Shown: piece after piece, positions 58,610 to 64,000 of the stretch | Layout of the letters: each line of letters starts with the position of its first letter | How positions within the stretch are numbered: the stretch's first letter is position 1 | Source: Massariosphaeria phaeospora | Lineage: Eukaryota; Ascomycota; Dothideomycetes; Pleosporales | Direction of reading: 5' to 3' | DNA length: 64,000 bases | Assembly: GCA_011032825.1 (NCBI GenBank) | Contig: JAADJZ010000005.1 | Location: forward strand, 997,001 to 1,061,000 | Translations under genes and position numbers: made by a program | The notes under the pieces: model-generated | The model's input: only the letters and a program-made list of their open reading frames with translations | Told to the model about the DNA's origin: nothing | The model's database searches: none

Positions 58610-58675
58610 CGACTATCGACTATCGACTATCGACTATCCACTATCCACTATCCGCTATCGACTATCGACTATCGA
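58610..58675. repeat. 7-bp minisatellite in 5' leader
   Basis: Nine head-to-tail copies of CGACTAT with variants CCACTAT and CCGCTAT run to within about 25 bp of the ATG at 58700. Length variation here could affect expression of the next gene. Confidence 0.9.
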
Positions 58676-58699
58676 ACATTTGTACTCGTACATCAGACC

Positions 58700-59203
58700 A
58701 TGTCGTCCGTACTCGCCCAACTACAGAATTACTCCATATACGTGATCCTAAACCTCCGAGGCGCTGGACCGGGCTTCCATTGGGGAATATACGTTCCCAC
58801 AAACAAACCTCAGGGCGACGTCTGGCACGCCGTCAACCGAACGGGTGGATGGAGCGTGGAAATCAAGACAACCTCCGGAGTTCCGAGCTCTTTGAGTCTT
58901 TGTCTCTGTTTCAAAGTCGGGACTGTCAATAGTCAGAACTCGAGTGTACTTAGAGCTACTCTAAGGCAAGTGCCGGGGAGCGGTCAACCGTCGCCCAATA
59001 CGCAGGAACTATTCTCATGCAGAGTATGGGTCAAAGATGCTTTGTTGGCACTTCATAATGCGGGCGTTATTCGCCTCACTATGGCCATTGCAACCATCGA
59101 AGAACGGGCAATTGAGCGGGGGGAAATGCTCCGGGAAGGTGTCGAACACGGAGTAAAAGATGCTATGGTATGGAATAACCCGGGATTTTCAGCTACGTCT
59201 TGA
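58700..59203 (+). CDS. small conserved-type fungal protein, unknown function
   Basis: Single exon of 167 residues. Sequence style is that of a compact globular fungal protein: IYVILNLRGAGPGFHWGIYV, DVWHAVNRTGGWSVEIKT, SLSLCLCFKVGTV, ELFSCRVWVKDALLALHNAGVIRLT and an Arg/Glu-rich C-terminal helix. Similar H-W-G-I-x-V / W-H-A-x-N-R / C-R-V-W-V-K-D-A-L patterns occur in families of unknown function in many Pezizomycotina, from memory and unverified. No signal peptide or catalytic motif stands out. Expression may be affected by the adjacent minisatellite. Confidence 0.7.
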   Translation: MSSVLAQLQNYSIYVILNLRGAGPGFHWGIYVPTNKPQGDVWHAVNRTGGWSVEIKTTSGVPSSLSLCLCFKVGTVNSQNSSVLRATLRQVPGSGQPSPNTQELFSCRVWVKDALLALHNAGVIRLTMAIATIEERAIERGEMLREGVEHGVKDAMVWNNPGFSATS

Positions 59204-60879
59204 GCAAGAATCAAGCTAGTTGTCACCTCAGACCTGATGTGGCTATTTTTGTCCTGTATCAGTGGGAGAAACAATTTTGTCCGAAGGTGTTATAAATTTG
59301 CTTGGATCATAAACTCGTCTACATTTATCTCTTGTTGTTGTTCAATTTATGGCCCCTTTTCTCCACTTTCGTTTGCTGTGGATATAAGCAGAATACTTTT
59401 CTCTTCTGATTTGCCCTAAGCTAAGCAATTCTGGAAGGTAATAGTGAAGTTATGGTTGAGATTGTGAGTCTATATAGTAACCGTATGGAAAACCAATTTA
59501 TACTCAGATAACTTCCTACCATCCCACTACGTAATAAACTCTAGGATTTGACTCGAAACCCTACGAAAACTTATGATTGGAGCTGGAGGGATGATTCGGC
59601 TTAGCGCTTGCTGATTAATTCCTTGCGGGTATGGATCTTGTAGGTGCCCTTCATCCACCGCCATATCTCAATCGCCCACGCGACACCGCTCTTCTTTTTC
59701 ATTTAATATGATTTTGGTCATGCGAGGACAAGTCTGCCCAAGCTCCCTGTTGCAGACCGCGCTCCTTTTTACTTTGTTCAATTGATTGTAGCTGAACTGT
59801 CATTCAACGATGATCCTTGCACCCAGAAGGTGCTCTTGTGTGCACCTTTTGCTAATCGCCACGATAAGCTCGATAGAATAAGACTCGTAAGTACCAAATT
59901 ACGCGAGGGTGTTATTGATATCTCGCTACACTTGTTACTTGTGGCTACCGACGACAAGGTGAGAGCGTTACCTGTCATATTGTGCGATACGAGGGTTCGC
60001 GTGCGCGGCCGGAGACGCCACATCGACGACCACACTACATGAACACGCAATAGATATTACCGGGCGGGAGGATTGTGCCTTCCCTCCTCCGGACCAAGGT
60101 TAGAGCATTCAACAATTGTCTCATTCGGGCCGTCTAACTCGAATCCTTCACACGCAAAGCGCAGATCGCACGCGTGGGGGTTGTTCCTACCACCTACAAA
60201 GGTAGGTACTCCTACGCAGAGGCGCTTTAATGTCTCGGAGCACAGGCGACCACATTGCTCCTCGACCTGCCCTTCGCGGTAATGCAAAGGCGCCAACGCG
60301 AGGTAAGGTTAGGCGATGTCAAAAAACGCCACAGCTACACCACGGCGTTCGGACGCTCGTGTCCCCCATCCGGAAGGCAGTCCGGCACGCACAATCATCG
60401 GCTCGGTAGTTGGTGACTTGGGCACCAATTCGCGAACAGTGGCCCGTACACGCGAGAAATGCAGCCCTCCAATACCCAGGAACCAGATTCAGTGTGCTGC
60501 ACGGATGGGCCTGGAGCACGAACTTCTGGACAAGCGAACCGTGTCTGTGGGGTACAAGTTGTTGATGCAATCTTTTCTGGGTATCGGCCTGAGGGAATTG
60601 CTTTTCACGGGATGATAGGCGAGAGGTGTCAAATTCTCTCATTGTCTTATCACCTTGTTGGCTTGCATACACATTCGGGGCGCAACATGTCTGGGATTAT
60701 GAGGATTGGCATTAACTCGATTACAGACACTCATTGCAAGCCGTCATCCGTTCACGCAACAAAAAAAGAACAAAACTACCGAGTACGAAATAGAAATATT
60801 ACAAACGGTCGATTCAGTCTGGGCTCCTCGAGTCGCATACCCATCGTCGATAGATCTTGGCGTCGCCAATGACACCCAA
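59204..60879. other. intergenic, no gene seen
   Basis: About 1.7 kb without a supported gene on either strand. Overlapping frames at 60316-60872 lack protein character. It holds the 3' end of the acidic protein gene. Confidence 0.5.
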
Positions 60880-63800
60880 TCACTCATCCAAATCCACAAC
60901 CTCATCCCATTCTGCAGAACTACCCGCCGGAATACCTTCAGTATTCGCCAACGGGAGCAGATCCAGATCCTCAATCGAATCACCGAGCTTACTGTCTTTC
61001 TTGCCTGACTGAAGGGGGCCGAACTCGGACAGTGGATCCTCTCTCATGTCCGCATTCTCGTCCGCATTCTCGTCTGCGTGCGCAGGTACACCACCGCTGC
61101 CAAAAATCTTGCTGACAAGATCTTTGAGCTTGGAAACGAGGCCTGAAAGTTCGGCTGTAGTGCTCTTAGTAGATGTAGGGGTATTGACCGCTGGGTACGA
61201 ATACGGATCCTCGCTTGCCATCTCGTTGTCAATGGCGAAGTTGTCTTCAGATAAATAAGGGGCTGGAAGTGGCTTTGTGGGCTTGAAAAGCTTGACTGTT
61301 CCGTTGCGGTCGCGGTCGTCATTTCCAATTGGCGTCAGCTCAAGTGATTCCTCATCGTCTTCTTCGAGCATGTCCAAAGGGCTCAACCCCTCGAGTCCCT
61401 CTAAATTAGGGAGAATGGAGTCGACAGAGTCAGTATCGAGGTCATCGTAGTCTCCAGTGTAATCTTCCTGTTCCTCTTCTTCTTCGTCGATGAGGGGTGG
61501 GATACCTTCTGACACATCCTCCTCTTGCGGCTTCAGCGGCTTGTACGGATCTGTTGTTCCTGGTTCACCCATGACACCCTGAAGTGCGTCGGAATCCGCT
61601 TCCTCCTCCGCGTCATCCGGTGTCTGCTCATGATACACCTTGAGCGCAGGTCGAGCCGTAGGTTTTGGAATCATTTCATTCGCTCCCCGCTTATGCTTGT
61701 GGTTCCTCAAGCGTGGTGGCTGCGGCGGACCGACGTGCGGTATGTCCTCTACCTCTCGCTCATGATCCTGCTCTTCATCACAATGCCTCGAGCCCGACTC
61801 GGGGCACGGGGCAAGGACCGTCAAGATCCCATCCTTCGCATAGTCGTCGAGATGATGCCAGGACTGCTGAAGCGACCACGCGACGTCGTCAACGTACGAT
61901 TGAGGCGCGGAATGCGAGGGGGCTTTGTTGTACAGCGTGGCCTGCAGCGCGAAATCCCGCAGTTTGAGGATCCACTCGGGATTTATCAGATCCAAGTAGT
62001 ATGGCGAAGGCCTCGTGTGCGGGACGTAGTTGTGCTCGTCGGTGCCGTTTGTTTCCGGCCTGTCCAGATCCATGTCTTCGTCATGTATGAGTGCGGATGA
62101 GGGCGAGTAATCTGGTGCCACTGAGTTGAGAGCTTTAGCCAGCTGTTTACCGGTCCCTAGGATGTCGTCGTAGGCAGCTGCGACTGTCGCAAGACAGGCC
62201 TCCGTCTCGCCGTCTTGGAGCGCGCAGATGGTCGCGTAGCTGACGAAGCTGTGCAGTTTGTCTCGTTGCTTTGCGGTGAGAAGACCGTACCGGTAGTCCC
62301 ATAGCTTGTCGTACTTCTTCTTTGACATGTAGCTTCTCTTCCTCACAGACTGCGTCTCATCGGGCTGTAGCAGCTCTGACAACAGTGCTCTATCCTCCGC
62401 ATTCGTCTCACTGAAGGCTTGGCCGAAGAAGTAGTATCGGATCACGAAATCTTTGATCTTGTCATCGAAGCTCTTCAGCGTCTTCACTGTGTCCGCGTCA
62501 AGGTTGCTGTCTTCTGCGAACAATGCGCTCAATGCATCGAGCTGCTCTGTGTCGAGATCGAGAAGGCTTTGGCCAATAGTGTGGTATTGCGTGATGAAGT
62601 CTTTGACGCCGCCTAAGGGGCTTGTGTTGTGCTCGTGGAGAAGTCCGTCACCTCCATCCTGCTGGGGTACATCTCGCTTACGGTGAGTGAAGTCCTCTGC
62701 AACAAGTTCTTGTGCAGTGAGCGCCCCTAGGACCTCATTTTTTGCAGCATTTCCCAGCGTCGTCCAGGCATTTTTGAAGGCTTGCGCCACCGTTCCCAGA
62801 TACTCGTTCCGCTCGTCCGAGTCTGTAAGACTATGGTATGCATCCACTTCTCTTGCGGCAGTCGTAAAGGCAAACAACGATTCTATGCCCAAGTTCTTAA
62901 GTATCTGAGCCCAGTCTACCTCGGCCAAGGAGCCTTCAGGGTAAAATGATACCTCGGGCAGTTCCTCAGAGTCGGTAAGCCACTGCAGTATCGGAATCTT
63001 CGACGTGTCTCTGAATGCGTCCAAGATGGCGGGTATCGCCTCCATAATGCTAGACGGTAGTTCTACTGCGGACTGGATAGAACTTGAGATACGATCTATG
63101 AGATCGCCGAATGCCTGTCGTGTAGACTCATCTAGATTGTCAAACGACGTGCCCTGCGAGTCGGCTAGATTAGAACCGACGTTTTCCTCCGGAATGGAAT
63201 CTGGATTCGCAACGTCGCCGTTGATAAGCTCATCCAATTCATCCACCATATCGGCAGGATCTACTTCTTGTCGCGAAATGTCAGATGTGACTTGAGATGT
63301 GGGCGCCAAAAAACTGAACAGTTGATTCTTTGTTGATTGGTCCATCAAATCAAGGATGCCGCCAACAGCCTTATTGGTGTCCTCAGTGTCCAAGGCAGGC
63401 ACGACAGGTCCCTGGGAAATCAACGCTGGATCTGGTGCAGCGTCTATGGGCGGCGCAGTGACCAAACTATCCGCCAGTGCTAAGAGCTGGTCTTGAGCAT
63501 TGTCACCCAATGCGCTCCATATATTTGCAGCTGGTAGGTGTTGTATAGGGGCTACAGTGTTCGAAATTCCATGAACGGGAGAAATGACACCCTGAACCCC
63601 TGATATCGGTGGTACTGGCAGGCTGAGTGGCGCGGGAAAGTTTCCGTCTGTAATTCTGCCTTCCGTACCCATGGAGGTATCCTCAGGATTAGGACCGAAG
63701 GCTTCAGGGCCGGAGCCATCGCCAATTCCAAATTCAATAGCTACTGGTGCACTAGGTACAGGTTCGAATATCTCGGGGTACGTTCCATCGCCGACTTCAG

Positions 63801-64000
63801 GATCAAGAGGAAGAGGTGCCGGGTGTATGTTGTCCAGATCCTCGTCCGTGGTGATCACGCCTCCGGTTAACAGTGAGACTACTACTGGTTTCGGGACTGG
63901 TTTAGAAATCCCCAGAGGTACTGATGGGGTTGCCAGCTCTGGCTTGGACATACTCTGATTCGTGTAGTACATAGGCGCAAACCCTGGTACTTTCTGCCAC
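60880..64000 (-). CDS. large acidic protein with dibasic sites and repeated helical motif, 5' partial
   Basis: An unbroken frame of over 1,030 codons ends at 60880 and continues past the right edge, so the start is unknown (in-frame ATGs at 63972 and 63951). The protein is rich in Asp, Glu, Pro and Ser. A motif W/L-x2-L-x5-K/D-x2-L-x2-L recurs at least five times (for example IWSALGDNAQDQLLALADSL, AWTTLGNAAKNEVLGAL, SWHHLDDYAKDGILTVLAP). Three Kex2-type sites (HRKRD, VRKRS, HKHKRGA) suggest passage through the Golgi, but any signal peptide would lie outside. Cys residues are few and clustered (ICALQDGETEACLATV, APCPESGSRHCDEE). No known domain recognised; a secreted, processed matrix-like or effector-like protein is inference. 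Confidence 0.7.
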   Translation of the reverse strand, partial: WQKVPGFAPMYYTNQSMSKPELATPSVPLGISKPVPKPVVVSLLTGGVITTDEDLDNIHPAPLPLDPEVGDGTYPEIFEPVPSAPVAIEFGIGDGSGPEAFGPNPEDTSMGTEGRITDGNFPAPLSLPVPPISGVQGVISPVHGISNTVAPIQHLPAANIWSALGDNAQDQLLALADSLVTAPPIDAAPDPALISQGPVVPALDTEDTNKAVGGILDLMDQSTKNQLFSFLAPTSQVTSDISRQEVDPADMVDELDELINGDVANPDSIPEENVGSNLADSQGTSFDNLDESTRQAFGDLIDRISSSIQSAVELPSSIMEAIPAILDAFRDTSKIPILQWLTDSEELPEVSFYPEGSLAEVDWAQILKNLGIESLFAFTTAAREVDAYHSLTDSDERNEYLGTVAQAFKNAWTTLGNAAKNEVLGALTAQELVAEDFTHRKRDVPQQDGGDGLLHEHNTSPLGGVKDFITQYHTIGQSLLDLDTEQLDALSALFAEDSNLDADTVKTLKSFDDKIKDFVIRYYFFGQAFSETNAEDRALLSELLQPDETQSVRKRSYMSKKKYDKLWDYRYGLLTAKQRDKLHSFVSYATICALQDGETEACLATVAAAYDDILGTGKQLAKALNSVAPDYSPSSALIHDEDMDLDRPETNGTDEHNYVPHTRPSPYYLDLINPEWILKLRDFALQATLYNKAPSHSAPQSYVDDVAWSLQQSWHHLDDYAKDGILTVLAPCPESGSRHCDEEQDHEREVEDIPHVGPPQPPRLRNHKHKRGANEMIPKPTARPALKVYHEQTPDDAEEEADSDALQGVMGEPGTTDPYKPLKPQEEDVSEGIPPLIDEEEEEQEDYTGDYDDLDTDSVDSILPNLEGLEGLSPLDMLEEDDEESLELTPIGNDDRDRNGTVKLFKPTKPLPAPYLSEDNFAIDNEMASEDPYSYPAVNTPTSTKSTTAELSGLVSKLKDLVSKIFGSGGVPAHADENADENADMREDPLSEFGPLQSGKKDSKLGDSIEDLDLLPLANTEGIPAGSSAEWDEVVDLDE

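Larger units (their letters stand above)
57704..58699. other. AT-rich patch, weak coding-like frame and minisatellite
   Basis: The stretch 57850-58000 is very A+T-rich with an A10-T5 run and no coding potential, like RIP-degraded or replication-prone DNA. A plus-strand frame at 58069-58482 is listed separately. A 7-bp minisatellite at 58610-58675 precedes the next gene. Confidence 0.5.

Noticed and set aside
58610..58675. CRISPR-like array
   Set aside because: Units are only 7 bp with no spacers, in a eukaryotic genome; it is a minisatellite.
61525..62100. 191-codon plus-strand frame
   Set aside because: Antisense to the large acidic protein; its composition follows from the complementary coding strand.

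Overview
The window looks like nuclear DNA of a filamentous ascomycete (Pezizomycotina; class not resolved). The genes carry short introns of about 45-90 nt with GT..AG borders and CTAAC/CTAAT-like branch sites. The set includes nuclear housekeeping genes (Prp16, Pwp1, Utp23, mL54, Tvp23, PP2A methylesterase), fungal-only families, a pogo/Fot-type transposase and AT-rich, RIP-like DNA. I rebuilt spliced models by hand; summed exon lengths give whole codons in every intron-containing gene model. No database search was possible, so family names rest on recognised motifs and layouts.

Layout. 1-2470 is a mobile-element island: a Fot/pogo transposase running off the left edge, its probable right end, and a 910-bp near-palindromic foldback element with TA target duplication. 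2647-3501 is a PaxU/TMEM53-like hydrolase. 3673-5887 holds two tandem minus-strand genes that look like paralogous, degenerate NACHT-type proteins. 6615-9669 holds a DUF3807-like gene, a secreted FAS1 protein and a metallo-beta-lactamase-fold gene with an in-frame TAG. 10325-12351 is a PWWP/LEDGF-like chromatin protein. About 12.4-15.2 kb is gene-poor, with a coding-like relic.

15.2-49.4 kb is a mostly housekeeping block: prp16, pwp1, a Ser-rich unknown, mL54, a DUF2417 membrane hydrolase, PP2A methylesterase, utp23, a DUF726/Mil1-like membrane lipase, an STK16/Env7-type kinase, a DPP5-like peptidase, an intron-containing tRNA-Ile(UAU), a small unknown, an Mcy1-like cysteine synthase, a MidA/NDUFAF7 methyltransferase, tvp23, a CLYBL-like lyase and a 2-hydroxyacid dehydrogenase. 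Ribosome biogenesis (pwp1, utp23), splicing (prp16) and mitochondrial function (mL54, Mcy1-like, MidA, CLYBL) are represented, but I see no pathway cluster.

49.4-64 kb is sparser and more accessory: a seven-TM receptor-like protein, an APH-type kinase with an unusual N-terminal extension, an AT-rich patch, a small conserved unknown behind a 7-bp minisatellite, and a >1,000-residue acidic protein with dibasic sites that runs off the right edge. The strongest candidates for undescribed biology are the degenerate NACHT-like pair beside the transposons, the HNH-like/APH composite protein and the acidic repeat protein.
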